The notes: a model not told the origin generated them from the letters alone. Shown: positions 43,001 to 51,085, counted from the first letter of the stretch. The stretch is 64,000 nt of DNA from CAIQQQ01 sp037445025 (GCA_037445025.1 JBBILI010000011.1:1-64000); one strand, 5' to 3'. Numbers and translations: made by a program.

Positions 43001-43165
43001 GTCGCCGAGATCGAGGGTCAATCGGGCGTAGCCTGGATGGTCGTCCGCGCGGAGCAGCACTGGCGCCTCCGCCGGCGCCGCGGCCACGAGGCTCGCTGCG
43101 ACCACGAGGACGCAGGGCTTCCAGGCAGACCAGGTCCTGTTCCAGGATCCAACCACAGGTTTCAC
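40088..43165 (-). CDS. Large exported helical-repeat protein of the flagellar cluster
   Basis: 1025 residues starting at a GTG that overlaps the cheZ stop by 1 bp. An N-terminal signal-like stretch (CVLVVAASLVAAAPAEA) is followed by a beta-rich, AMIN-like region (DDHPGYARLTLDLGDRPQPI). A Pro-rich linker (about 115-245) comes next, then a second beta-rich region to about 470, then about 550 residues of TPR-like helices (ALGFGNEAAAALDLAVRDDA, QVFANTLPLLESYPKPLRQK). Function unknown. As the last gene of the fliL-to-cheZ unit it may be a periplasmic motility factor. The family is not named. Confidence 0.7.
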   Translation of the reverse strand: MKPVVGSWNRTWSAWKPCVLVVAASLVAAAPAEAPVLLRADDHPGYARLTLDLGDRPQPIVIHTGNVVSVAIGAPVKLPVEPLKARNLVDYSQDGAVLTLRLAPDVKVRPTSGDHRLALDLLDPAPSPPAAAPVEVQPSKAPILTRRTPKPVTASPAAVARSAPEAVASATSMPARSQTSIPAKALDASSPVTPSAPDQPVPQPQPTPVQTAPPSPPSPPSPPIPSPPIPSPPIPAPVAAAPSEPPKVEPPLTSAALARPVPDDAPGHVLSLPFGPMVGAAAFPRGNQALVVFDARVPLDLQALGEDPVFAKAELRLLPDATVLSVVLPERTELRLGRTSSGWTVTAVGGTAVPNPLLPIQPHLTPTGLALSAKTPGVVISVPDPLTGGNLLVGTQLAPGQALPVTRLAPDFSVLSTWQGVVVQAASDAVRLRPTEDGFVIAADGAGRKLVLSPPSESQERLASASRLSRIADLPADPVDLLVRRMQGRMMVAAAAPPQSRLEPRKHVAEAMLALGFGNEAAAALDLAVRDDARAADDPMVMALASMAALLAGRPGDADGLDDPRLDGTDEIQFWRAVRDAIKQPSSPKAAQVFANTLPLLESYPKPLRQKLMPMVAETMALGGQSGPVAALLDASKDDPTLDLARAMAREAAGGDPAPALALYDALTRSRDRRVSAMAGERAAELRLAKGLATPGQTAETLEKLLLAWRDDGTDVDRRVRISDLLGQAGRFPPAFALLREAEQLWPEQKQRVHQRLQALFAKAFAPESQASISAFDMVALAEENADLIPDGEAGQALAERLSDRLMELDLPQQAAPLFERLAKSAPPGFARAAFGSRLAAARLQMNDPAGAVDALATTTSETLPQSLLERRTLTFASAVAAQHDLVSADNALRDLDTEAADETMAQLHETAKDWPNAVQAWAHALNRNLPSEGPVSPAQATLLVRLASAATEAGDDATLAQLHTDFTPRMPPGKLADTFNLLTDRPVQSQADLPLVTRDMGLVAAVPGALAAMAPAPVSAAATR
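42461..42531. repeat. Short in-frame minisatellites in the 1025-residue gene
   Basis: About three copies of a 15 bp unit (GGGATTGGCGGTGAG-like) followed by three copies of GGTGACGGT. They encode the PPSPPIPSPPIP part of the linker on the minus strand, and both units are multiples of three. Confidence 0.75.
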
Positions 43166-43788
43166 TATTCGAAGCTGGCCAGGAGTCGGTCGATTTCGGA
43201 CTGGTCCATCGCCTCGGCCGGCAATTGCGGACCGTTCAACAGGGCCTCCTCAGCCGTGAGGGGTGGTGCGGATGGTACCGCCATGTCGTCAGCGGGTCGG
43301 AACGTGGTGAGGATCTGGGCCACCTTGTTCTCGATCGTCTTGAGGGTCACGACCACCTTGCTGATCCGCTGCCCGGTGATGTCCTGGAAACTGCAGGCCT
43401 CGTAGATCCGCGTCGTGGCATCGTTCAGCTGCTCGGCCTGCTGCTCCGACACCTGGGTGGCCAGGAGATCCAAGGTTTCGCACACTTCAAGGATCGCGTT
43501 GGTGGCCGCGGCCGTGTGATCGACAATGGCGCCCAGTTCATCGGTGGCGGAGGGTATGTGACTGTCGGTGATGTCATCCACCTGCAGCGCCGCGATCTCG
43601 GCCTTCGCCGCGGCGATCGTCCGTCCGAGTTCTTCGACCTCGGTGAGCAGGCTGGTTTCCTGCACCGTCAGGTCGCCGCGCATCGTGGAGATCACCGAGC
43701 GAACGATCTCCTCCAGCTCGCCACGGTCAGGCCGGGGGGGATGATGCAGCCGCTGCGAGAGATCAGCGCGACCGGAGGGCTCGCGCAT
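43165..43788 (-). CDS. cheZ: CheZ-family CheY phosphatase
   Basis: About 207 residues (216 if ATG 43815 is used; AGAGAGG before 43788 favours the shorter form). A long helical hairpin carries the phosphatase region ACSFQDITGQRISKVV, with the glutamine that CheZ inserts into CheY. The extreme C-terminus is DQSEIDRLLASFE, matching the CheY-docking helix of CheZ. It follows cheY at once and would shorten the CheY-P signal. Proteins of this kind are sometimes only called chemotaxis proteins in alphaproteobacteria. Confidence 0.82.
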   Translation of the reverse strand: MREPSGRADLSQRLHHPPRPDRGELEEIVRSVISTMRGDLTVQETSLLTEVEELGRTIAAAKAEIAALQVDDITDSHIPSATDELGAIVDHTAAATNAILEVCETLDLLATQVSEQQAEQLNDATTRIYEACSFQDITGQRISKVVVTLKTIENKVAQILTTFRPADDMAVPSAPPLTAEEALLNGPQLPAEAMDQSEIDRLLASFE

Positions 43789-43807
43789 GCCCGTGCCTCT
43801 CTGACCA

Positions 43808-44194
43808 TCATGCATGACCGAGAACCTTCTCGATCTTTTCCTTCAGTGTCTCGGCGTTGAACGGCTTGACGATGTAGTTCGACACGCCGGCCTGCTTGGC
43901 TGCGACCACGTTTTCGGTCTTGCTTTCGGCGGTGATCATGATGAAGGGAGTCGATTTCAGCCTGGCATCGGCGCGGACCTCCTGGAGCAGTTGCAGCCCG
44001 GTCATCGGCTGCATGTTCCAGTCGCTGATCACCAGCCCGAACTGCCCGGCCCGCAGCTTGGCCAATGCCTCGCCACCGTCAGAGGCTTCCTCGACATTGT
44101 TGAATTCGATCTGTTTCAGAAGATTGCGGATGATACGTAGCATCGTCTTGTAGTCGTCGACGATCAGAACGTTCATGGACTTGTCGATACTCAT
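43808..44194 (-). CDS. cheY: CheY-type single-domain response regulator
   Basis: A 128-residue receiver with no output domain. NVLIVDDYKTMLRIIRNLL holds the acidic pair, LVISDWNMQPMTGLQLL the phosphorylated Asp, ITAESKTENVVAAKQAG the Thr/Ser region and YIVKPFNAETLKEKI the Lys. ATG 44194 has AAAGGA upstream. It lies between motE and cheZ and would bind the FliM motif LNQAEIDSLLG when phosphorylated. Confidence 0.93.
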   Translation of the reverse strand: MSIDKSMNVLIVDDYKTMLRIIRNLLKQIEFNNVEEASDGGEALAKLRAGQFGLVISDWNMQPMTGLQLLQEVRADARLKSTPFIMITAESKTENVVAAKQAGVSNYIVKPFNAETLKEKIEKVLGHA

Positions 44195-44254
44195 CAGGTT
44201 GGTCCTTTGGGTCAAGGGCGGGAGAGGGTTGTTGCAGGTCGGCAGGACGTCACG

Positions 44255-45079
44255 TCATCCACCAGGTCCCCCGGCGAGGGCTTTGGCGGATGAAGATTGG
44301 GGCTTGCCATCGACGCGGTTGGCCTTGAGGCGCATCTGCGCGAGTTCGCTGGTCGCCTGGCGGGCGCGCTCGGGCTGCATCGCGGACAGGATCGGAGCCA
44401 GCTTCGCCTCCTTCATCCGGTCGATCACGGGCAGCAGAACCGGCATGTCGAGGTCGTTGAAGATCGTCGCGGCATCGCGTGGCTTCATGGCTTCGTAGGT
44501 CTTCACCAGACCGCTCCAGTTGGCTTCATCACGGGCCTTGCGTTCCTTTTCGAGATCTTCCAGCTGATGTTGCAGCGCTGTGAGTTGCTCAACTCTTGAC
44601 GCGAGGCGGTGATCGACGGCGTTGAGCGTCGCCTCCCGGGCCGCCAGCGCTGCCTCTCGGGCATCGAGCTCCAAACGCCGCTGCCGCAGTTCACTCAGCA
44701 GCTTGCGTTCGCTCTCGGTGACCGGGGTAGGTTCGGAATGCTCCGTGGCGAGGGGCGTCTTGGCCGCGTCTGGCAGCGGCGGCGCGGCCGCGCCAGAAGG
44801 CGCCATCGGCTGGGCCGCGCCGGCGCTTGGCGCCGGTGGTGCCGGGGGTTGAGGGGCGCGGGGCGGCGCGGGCGGTGCCGTTGGGGCCGGCGGCGAACTG
44901 ACGGCTGCCAGGTGCAGCAGCGGCTTGGTCATGCGAGGGGGCAGCGGCACAGGACGCTCGGTTGTGGCCGCACGCACGATATCGCCGGACTTGATCACCA
45001 GGAGGGAGGCCATGGCAAGGATCGCCAAGGGCAGCAGGCGCGGAGGCGGGATGCGCAGCGGTGTGCGAAACAGGGTCAT
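44255..45079 (-). CDS. motE: MotE-family flagellar protein
   Basis: A 274-residue protein with an N-terminal membrane helix (LLPLAILAMASLLVIKSGDI), a long Pro/Ala-rich linker (about 45-110), a coiled coil (about 120-190), and a C-terminal MgtE-N-like domain (YEAMKPRDAATIFNDLDMPV, VIDRMKEAKLAPILSAMQPE). This is the layout of MotE, a periplasmic partner of MotC in alphaproteobacterial motors. MotC itself is not seen here. Confidence 0.83.
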   Translation of the reverse strand: MTLFRTPLRIPPPRLLPLAILAMASLLVIKSGDIVRAATTERPVPLPPRMTKPLLHLAAVSSPPAPTAPPAPPRAPQPPAPPAPSAGAAQPMAPSGAAAPPLPDAAKTPLATEHSEPTPVTESERKLLSELRQRRLELDAREAALAAREATLNAVDHRLASRVEQLTALQHQLEDLEKERKARDEANWSGLVKTYEAMKPRDAATIFNDLDMPVLLPVIDRMKEAKLAPILSAMQPERARQATSELAQMRLKANRVDGKPQSSSAKALAGGPGG

Positions 45080-45080
45080 G

Positions 45081-45617
45081 TCACTGTGCCATCTTCAGTG
45101 CGCGCAGCAGATCTCGCTCAGCCTGGCTGCGCCGGCGTGGCGACTGTTCATCCTCGCGCGCATCGGCCGGGGTGAGCCTGGCGGGCGCCGGCCGCGTTGG
45201 CCGGGCCTGGTCCTTGATCAGCACCGGTGCGGACAGCGGCATCTCCGGCGGCTCGGGTGCGGGCGGGGGCAGATCAGATATAGGTGCTTCGGCCGCCATG
45301 GGACGCGCCGTTCGGACCAGGCTGTCCAGGCGTTCGGCCAGGCGGTCGCTGCGCTCGCTGAGGAACATCAGGTCGTCCTTGAGACCGGAGGCGACCTCGA
45401 TCTGTCGGGCGATCTGCCGACCTGCTCCGTCTGCGGTTTGGCGCAGCCGGTCGATCCCCTGCTCGGCCTGTCGTGTGCTGTCGTTGAAGCCGGCGATGAG
45501 GGCTTCGAGCTCCCCGCGGTCCCGCTTGAGGACCCCCAGGGCACGCTCCAGCCGCAGCGCGTGGAACAGCGTGATCGCCAGGAGCAGGATCAGGGTGATC
45601 TCAAGGGCCCGTTCCAT
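45081..45617 (-). CDS. DUF6468-like flagellar-cluster protein
   Basis: A 178-residue protein with an N-terminal membrane helix (LEITLILLLAITLFHALRLE), then a coiled coil (ELEALIAGFNDSTRQAEQGI, DRLRQTADGAGRQIARQIEV) and a disordered Pro-rich tail. It lies between fliM and motE, which is the usual site of DUF6468 proteins. Function unknown; the position suggests a structural or assembly role in the motor. Confidence 0.7.
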   Translation of the reverse strand: MERALEITLILLLAITLFHALRLERALGVLKRDRGELEALIAGFNDSTRQAEQGIDRLRQTADGAGRQIARQIEVASGLKDDLMFLSERSDRLAERLDSLVRTARPMAAEAPISDLPPPAPEPPEMPLSAPVLIKDQARPTRPAPARLTPADAREDEQSPRRRSQAERDLLRALKMAQ

Positions 45618-45652
45618 TCAGCGGCACTCCCCAACACGGACGACGGCACAGG

Positions 45653-46741
45653 TCATGGCGTTCCCGCCGGCTGGCGGATCAGCACGTTGTCGATACGGAC
45701 GGCGAGCTGGTTCTTGCGGCGCCCCATGCGGCCATCGAACAGAGTCGCGGCGCCGCAGCGCAGCGACACCGGACCGTGCGGAACGGCGTTGAGGATGATG
45801 CGGCTGCCGGGCCTGAGGGCGACGATATCGGCCAGCTTCATCACGAGCTCGTCGAGCACCACGTCGAGATCGACGTCGGTGCTCCAGAGCTCTTCGGCGA
45901 GATGCGTCTCCCAGATCGAATCGCGGCCGAACTTCTCGCCCATGAACTGCTGCAGCAGCAGCTCGCGCACCGGCTCAAGCGTGGCGTAGGGCAGCATCAG
46001 CTCCAGACGGCCGCCGCGATCCTCCATGTCGATGCGCAGACGGGCCAGCACGGCCGCGTTGGACAGGCGCGAGATGGCGGCGAAGCGGGGATTGACCTCG
46101 AGCCGCTCGAACCGGAATGTCACCGGGCACAGCGGGTCGAAGCTGGCCGACAGATCCGCCAGGACAACGTGGATCAGCCGTTCGACCAGCGTCCGCTCGA
46201 TGGTGGTGTAGGGTCGGCCTTCGATGCGCATCGCCGCCGTGCCACGCCGGCCGCCGAGCAGCACATCGACGATCGAGTAGATCATGGCGCTGTCGACCAC
46301 CATCAGGCCGTAATTGTCCCACTCCTCCGCCTTGAACACCGCCAGCATGGCCGGCAGGGGGATGGAGTTGAGATAGTCGCCGAACCGCAGCGAGAGGATG
46401 TTGTCGATGCTCACCTCGACATTGTCGGAGGTGAAGTTGCGCAGCGACGTCGACATGATGCGGACCAGACGGTCGAACACGATCTCGAGCATCGGCAGCC
46501 GCTCGTAGGACACGAGGCCGGAGCTGATGATGCGCTGCATGCCGGTGCGGGTCTCGGGCCCGCCGGGACCGTTGTCGAAGCCGAGCAGGCTGTCGATTTC
46601 GGCCTGGTTGAGCACACGCGCGGGCTCCACGGGGATGGGCTGGCTGCCGTCCTCCTCCCCCATGGTCTCGGCGCCCCAGGCGGCTGCCAGTTCGTCGTCC
46701 GACGGCGTGTCCAGCGCGGATTCGGACGTTGTTTCACCCAT
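45653..46741 (-). CDS. fliM: Flagellar motor switch protein FliM
   Basis: A 362-residue C-ring protein. The CheY-P docking motif RVLNQAEIDSLLGFD is at about 42-56, after an acidic 40-residue extension. The middle domain shows RLPMLEIVFDRLVRIMSTSL, DYLNSIPLPAML and the GGRRG loop. The C-terminal SpoA domain includes LRPGSRIILNAVPHGPVSL. It is second in the leftward flagellar unit after fliL. Confidence 0.95.
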   Translation of the reverse strand: MGETTSESALDTPSDDELAAAWGAETMGEEDGSQPIPVEPARVLNQAEIDSLLGFDNGPGGPETRTGMQRIISSGLVSYERLPMLEIVFDRLVRIMSTSLRNFTSDNVEVSIDNILSLRFGDYLNSIPLPAMLAVFKAEEWDNYGLMVVDSAMIYSIVDVLLGGRRGTAAMRIEGRPYTTIERTLVERLIHVVLADLSASFDPLCPVTFRFERLEVNPRFAAISRLSNAAVLARLRIDMEDRGGRLELMLPYATLEPVRELLLQQFMGEKFGRDSIWETHLAEELWSTDVDLDVVLDELVMKLADIVALRPGSRIILNAVPHGPVSLRCGAATLFDGRMGRRKNQLAVRIDNVLIRQPAGTP

Positions 46742-46780
46742 GGGCGGGACGCCCGGGCGGTTGCAGAGAGATGTGGTTCA

Positions 46781-47359
46781 TCATTGCACCAGCATCTCCG
46801 TGAACAGGACGTCCAGCACCCGGGCGGGGGTGACGGCGATGTTGGCGCGGGCCAGCAGCTCCTCGCGCAGCCGGTAGGTGCCGACGGAGCCGCGCAGCTC
46901 CTCCGGGCGGACCTCGCGCAGATAGGTGGTGAACAGGTCCTGCAGGCGGGGCATGGCGGCGGTGACGACGGCCTGGTCCTCGGGGCGGGACAGTTCGAGA
47001 CGTGCCTTCAGCTTGATGAAGCTGGTCTTGCGCGGGCCCGCGTTGAGGTTGGCGACGACGTCCGGGATGTCGATAAAGACGGGGACCTTGGCATCGGCCT
47101 CGGCGCCGGGAGCAGGGTCGCCCGGTGGGGCGGCATGGGCGTTGGCGTCCTGCGCCTTCTCGTGCTTGTCAGCGCCGAGCCCGAGCAGCGGGGGCAGGAT
47201 GCCGGTGAACCAAAGGCCGGCGCCGGTGGCGATCAGCAGCACCGGCACGAGAAGCAGCACAAGCTTCTTTTTGCCGCTCTTGGCGGGCTTGCCGGACGGA
47301 TCGGCGTCCTTGGGTTTGGCTTCGGTGTTGGACTTCGCGTCCTTGGGGGCCTTGCTCAT
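46781..47359 (-). CDS. fliL: Flagellar basal-body-associated protein FliL
   Basis: A 192-residue protein. A lysine-rich cytoplasmic start is followed by one membrane helix (LVLLLVPVLLIATGAGLWF), a periplasmic linker, and the FliL domain (FIDIPDVVANLNAGPRKTSF, DLFTTYLREVRPEELRGSVG, LREELLARANIAVTPARVLD). It supports the stator in the motor. The start at MSKAPKD (47359) is chosen. It is the first gene of the leftward unit. Confidence 0.92.
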   Translation of the reverse strand: MSKAPKDAKSNTEAKPKDADPSGKPAKSGKKKLVLLLVPVLLIATGAGLWFTGILPPLLGLGADKHEKAQDANAHAAPPGDPAPGAEADAKVPVFIDIPDVVANLNAGPRKTSFIKLKARLELSRPEDQAVVTAAMPRLQDLFTTYLREVRPEELRGSVGTYRLREELLARANIAVTPARVLDVLFTEMLVQ

Positions 47360-47573
47360 GCGAGGCGCTCGAATCGACGGCGGACGGGCATCGCCCAATT
47401 TGTGGCAATGTCATCGACGCTCCTGTGACAACACGCTCCATGAGACATCACGATACACCCCGCGCCCGTTCTGGACGGGGTGATGGTGCCGTGTGGGGGT
47501 TAAGAAAACGTTGCGGAGGGGGCGGGGAACCGGTCGGGGCAATGGACATGTTGTGCCGGGTTGGCCGATATGG

Positions 47574-47592
47574 CCCGGCAAAATTTGCCGGG
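47574..47592. promoter_or_regulatory. 19 bp perfect palindrome upstream of flgF
   Basis: CCCGGCAAA (47574-47582), one base, then TTTGCCGGG (47584-47592). It lies about 50 bp before a sigma-54-like promoter and between the divergent fliL and flgF units. The place and form fit an activator (enhancer-binding protein) site. It resembles what I recall of FlbD ftr elements, but I could not compare them directly. Confidence 0.6.
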
Positions 47593-47641
47593 TGACGGGT
47601 TGGAGAGGCTGGAAAAGCGCGGTCGGCCGCGATGTGCGGGG

Positions 47642-47657
47642 TGGCACGGAAGTTGAG
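47642..47657 (+). promoter_or_regulatory. Sigma-54-like promoter of flgF
   Basis: TGGCACG-GAAG-TTGAG matches the -24 element (TGGCACG) exactly with the right 4 base gap, while the -12 element reads TTGA instead of TTGC. It ends about 38 bp before the flgF ATG. The remainder of 47360-47695 holds no gene I can support. Confidence 0.55.
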
Positions 47658-47695
47658 TTGAGGGGGCGGGACCCTCACGAGACGGATCGGCAGTC

Positions 47696-48448
47696 ATGGA
47701 CAACACTTCGACGATCGCGCTGTCACGCCTGGTGGCGCAGTCACGGGCGATGGATGTCACCGCGAACAACCTGGCGAACACCGGCACCCCGGGCTACCGG
47801 ACCGAGCGGATGGCGTTCAGCGACTGGCTGCTGCGCGAGCCCGGCAGCGCCAGCGGTGCGGGGCTGCCGCCGGGCGGGCGTGTGCTGGCGTATACGCAGG
47901 ATCGTTCGACCTATCGCGAGCAGCAGGCCGGGCCGCTGACGCATACCGGCAATCCGCTGGATCTTTCGATCAGCGGCGAGGGGTATTTCACGGTGCAGAC
48001 CGCGAACGGGACGCGCCTGACCCGGGCCGGGCATTTCGAGCGCGCCGCGGATGGCACGATCGTCGATGACAACGGCAATCCGCTGCTCGACACCAACGGT
48101 CGCAAGCTGCAGACCGCGCCGGCCGACACCGCGATCAGCATCGCCGCCGGCGGCACCGTCTCCAGCCAGAACGGCCAGATCGGCACAATCGCCGTGGTGA
48201 CGCCGGACGATCCGAACCAGCTGCGCGCGGAAGGCGGGCGGCTGTTCAACAGCGGCAGCCCGACCACGCCGGTGAAGACGCCGGCGGTGATCCAGGGGGC
48301 GATCGAGGAAAGCAACGTGCAGCCGACCCTGGAGATCACCCGCATGATGACCGATCTGCGGGAGTTTCAGTTCACGACCCAGTTTCTGCAGGCCGAGGGC
48401 GACCGGCAGCAATCGGCCATCGACAAGATCACCCAGCGCCGCAGCTGA
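47696..48448 (+). CDS. flgF: Flagellar proximal rod protein FlgF
   Basis: A 250-residue rod protein. The N-terminus SRLVAQSRAMDVTANNLANT is the usual rod/hook assembly helix. GNPLDLSISGEGYFTVQTAN and ESNVQPTLEITRMMTDLREF are the FlgE/F/G family core and C-terminal helix. It heads the flgF-flgG-flgA-flgH operon. Confidence 0.93.
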   Translation: MDNTSTIALSRLVAQSRAMDVTANNLANTGTPGYRTERMAFSDWLLREPGSASGAGLPPGGRVLAYTQDRSTYREQQAGPLTHTGNPLDLSISGEGYFTVQTANGTRLTRAGHFERAADGTIVDDNGNPLLDTNGRKLQTAPADTAISIAAGGTVSSQNGQIGTIAVVTPDDPNQLRAEGGRLFNSGSPTTPVKTPAVIQGAIEESNVQPTLEITRMMTDLREFQFTTQFLQAEGDRQQSAIDKITQRRS

Positions 48449-48521
48449 ACGCGGCGCCTGGGATTCCGCCATCGCCTGATTTCAACGCCCCGCGGGGCGC
48501 AAGCTGCAAGGAGACCATTTG

Positions 48522-49307
48522 ATGCGTGCACTCGACATCGCCGGCACCGGCATGATGGCCCAACAGACCAATGTCGAGGTGATCTCGAACAATCTGGCCA
48601 ACATGACGACCACCGGCTTCAAGCGCAGCCGGGCCGAGTTCCAGGACCTGATCTACCAGAATCTGCGACGGGTCGGCTCCAACTCGTCCGACACCGGCAC
48701 GGTGGTGCCTTCAGGCGCCCAGGTGGGGCTTGGTGTGAAGACCGCGGCGATCTACCGCATCAACGAACAGGGCAACCTGCAGCAGACCTCGAACAGCCTG
48801 GACATGGCCATTCAGGGCAACGGCTATTTCCAGGTGACCCTGCCCTCCGGCGACACCGCGTATACCCGTGACGGCACGTTCTCGCTGTCACCTTCGGGGG
48901 AGATCGTCACGGCCGACGGGTATGTGGTGCTGCCCGGTATCACGGTGCCCACCAATGCCACCTCGGTTGCGATCAATTCGAGCGGCGAGGTGCAGGCGAC
49001 GGTGTCGGGGGCCGCCACGCCGACCACGGTGGGCGCGCTGCAGCTGGCCACCTTCCCCAACCCCTCCGGGCTCGACAGCCAGGGCAACAACCTGTTCGTG
49101 GCCAGTGCCGCCTCCGGCACGGCGGTGACGGGCACGCCGGGCAGTCCGGGCTTTGGGACGGTGCTGCAGGGGTTCGTCGAATCGTCGAACGTCAACGTCG
49201 TCTCGGAAATCACCAACCTGATCTCGGCGCAGCGCGCCTATGAGATGAACAGCAAGGTGATCACCGCGTCTGACGAGATGCTGTCCACGCTGACCAACCT
49301 GCGGTGA
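48522..49307 (+). CDS. flgG: Flagellar distal rod protein FlgG
   Basis: A 261-residue protein. MRALDIAGTGMMAQQTNVEV, ISNNLANMTTTGFKR, SLDMAIQGNGYFQVTLPSGD and the C-terminal SSNVNVVSEITNLISAQRAY are hallmarks of FlgG. ATG 48522 has AAGGAGA upstream. It forms the drive shaft through the P and L rings. Confidence 0.96.
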   Translation: MRALDIAGTGMMAQQTNVEVISNNLANMTTTGFKRSRAEFQDLIYQNLRRVGSNSSDTGTVVPSGAQVGLGVKTAAIYRINEQGNLQQTSNSLDMAIQGNGYFQVTLPSGDTAYTRDGTFSLSPSGEIVTADGYVVLPGITVPTNATSVAINSSGEVQATVSGAATPTTVGALQLATFPNPSGLDSQGNNLFVASAASGTAVTGTPGSPGFGTVLQGFVESSNVNVVSEITNLISAQRAYEMNSKVITASDEMLSTLTNLR

Positions 49308-49315
49308 GGCACGCC

Positions 49316-50269
49316 ATGCGCACGATGTTGGCTGTTGTGCTGTTGTTGCTGGGCAGCTTCCCGCTGCAGGCGGCGACGCTGCGGATGGTGACCACGCTGG
49401 AGCGGCCGATGGTGCGGCTGGCCGATCTGTTCGACGACGCCGGACCTGCCGCGGAGCGGGTGCTGGGTCCGGGGCCGGCGCCGGGCGAGCGGCTTGTGGT
49501 GGAGGCGCCGCAGCTGGCGGCGATCGCGCGGCAGTTTGGCGTGGCGTGGCGGCCGGGTTCGGCGGCGGACCGGGTGGTGATCGACCGTCCTGGGAAGGAG
49601 CTGCCGCGCGAGGCGGTTCTGGGACCGCTGCGCGCCGCCCTGGTGGACGCCGGGGCCGGGCCCGATTGCGAGATTCTGCTGCCCGGCTTCACCCCGCCGC
49701 TGGTGGCGCAGGAGAGCACGCCGACCTTGTCCATCGAGCAGCTGCAGCTGGACCGGACGACGGATCGCTTCACGGCGACGCTTGCGATCGTCGCGGCGGA
49801 CGAGCCGGTCAAGCGGCTGCGTCTGTCCGGCGATGTGCAGCAGATGATGGATGCGGTGGTGACCACGCATCGGCTGGCCGCCGGTGCGGTGGTGGGGGCC
49901 GAGGATGTGACGGTGCAGCGGATCAGGGTCGTGGCATGGCAACAGGATGTGGCGCGCACGCCGGAGCAGGTGGTCGGGCTGGCGGTGCGGCATCTGACAC
50001 AGTCGGGGCAGACCTTGCCGCTGGCCGAGCTGGGTCCGCCGGTTTCGGTGCAGAAGGGGGCGCGGGTGACGATGGAGCTGCGGGCGCCGGGGCTTGCGAT
50101 CAGCGGGGTGGGTCTGGCGGCCGAGGCGGGTGCCATCGGCGATCGGATCCGGGTGCTCAACCCGGTGTCGCATGCGGTGGTGGTGGCGGAGATCGTTTCG
50201 AGCGATCTGGTACGGGTTGTGCCGGAGCCGACGCTGCGGTCGGTTTCGGGTCGGGACGGTCTGCGATGA
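49316..50269 (+). CDS. flgA: P-ring assembly chaperone FlgA
   Basis: A 317-residue periplasmic protein with a signal peptide (MLAVVLLLLGSFPLQA) and a SAF-type C-terminal domain (TTHRLAAGAVVGAEDVTVQR, KGARVTMELRAPGLAISG, GDRIRVLNPVSHAVVVAEI). It helps form the P ring from FlgI, which is not in the window. The start could also be the GTG at 49304, which overlaps the flgG stop. Confidence 0.92.
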   Translation: MRTMLAVVLLLLGSFPLQAATLRMVTTLERPMVRLADLFDDAGPAAERVLGPGPAPGERLVVEAPQLAAIARQFGVAWRPGSAADRVVIDRPGKELPREAVLGPLRAALVDAGAGPDCEILLPGFTPPLVAQESTPTLSIEQLQLDRTTDRFTATLAIVAADEPVKRLRLSGDVQQMMDAVVTTHRLAAGAVVGAEDVTVQRIRVVAWQQDVARTPEQVVGLAVRHLTQSGQTLPLAELGPPVSVQKGARVTMELRAPGLAISGVGLAAEAGAIGDRIRVLNPVSHAVVVAEIVSSDLVRVVPEPTLRSVSGRDGLR

Positions 50270-51015
50270 GCCGGCCCCTGCCCTTTCGGCTGGCCTGGGC
50301 GATGGTGCTGCCGCTGGCCCTGGCGGGATGCGGTGCGCTGACCCGGCTGTCTGAGGTTGGGCGTCCGCCGGAGATGACGCCGAGCTCTGATCCGACGCGT
50401 GAGCCGAATTACCGGCCGATGACGATGCCGATGCCCGCGGCGCAGACGGCGACGCCGCAGGTGGGTTCGCTGTGGCGTTCCGGCAGCCGGGCCTTCTTCA
50501 AGGACCAGCGAGCGGCGCAGGTGGGTGACATTCTGACGGTGCTGGTGAACATCGCCGACACCGCCGATGTGGTGAACAAGACCTCGTCGACGCGCAGCAG
50601 CAACGAGTCGCTGGGGTTGCCGAACATGTTCGGTCTGGAGGCGAGCATTCCCAAGCTGTTGTCTGGGGCCACGGCGTCCAGCCTGGTGTCTGCCAGCAGC
50701 GGCAACGGCAACACGGGCAGCGGCGAGATCAAGCGCAACGATGCGGTGACGTTGCGGGTTGCGGGTGTGATCACGCAGGTGCTGCCCAACGGCAATCTGG
50801 TGGTTCAGGCGCGGCAGGAGGTGCGGGTGAACAGTGAGCTTCGCCAGTTGCTGGTGACTGGCGTGGTGCGGCCGCAGGATATTCAGAGCGACAACACGGT
50901 ATTGCACGACCGGATGGCGGAGGCGCGGATTGTGTATGGCGGTCGGGGTCAGCTGATGGATGTGCAGACCCCAAGGTGGGGGCAGCAGGTATTGGATGTG
51001 GTAGCCCCGTTCTAG
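50266..51015 (+). CDS. flgH: Flagellar L-ring lipoprotein FlgH
   Basis: A 249-residue outer-membrane lipoprotein. The lipobox is LALAGC. Family marks are SLWRSGSRAFFKDQRAAQVG, DILTVLVNIADTADVVNKTS, GVITQVLPNGNLVVQARQEV and QDIQSDNTVLHDRMAEARI. The ATG overlaps the flgA stop. A hairpin repeat begins about 40 bp after its stop. Confidence 0.95.
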   Translation: MSRPLPFRLAWAMVLPLALAGCGALTRLSEVGRPPEMTPSSDPTREPNYRPMTMPMPAAQTATPQVGSLWRSGSRAFFKDQRAAQVGDILTVLVNIADTADVVNKTSSTRSSNESLGLPNMFGLEASIPKLLSGATASSLVSASSGNGNTGSGEIKRNDAVTLRVAGVITQVLPNGNLVVQARQEVRVNSELRQLLVTGVVRPQDIQSDNTVLHDRMAEARIVYGGRGQLMDVQTPRWGQQVLDVVAPF

Positions 51016-51050
51016 ACTCCACCTTGCTCGTGAAGGGAGCTTCCAACAGA

Positions 51051-51085
51051 TGAAAGTCTTTTGCTTCTTTTCTTCAGAAAAGAAG
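51051..51085. repeat. Hairpin element of the dispersed family (copy 4)
   Basis: TGAAAGTCTTTTG followed by CTTCTTTTCT (51064-51073) and AGAAAAGAAG (51076-51085). Only the single right-hand hairpin is present. It lies between convergent flgH and the tartrate-dehydratase-like gene. Confidence 0.85.
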
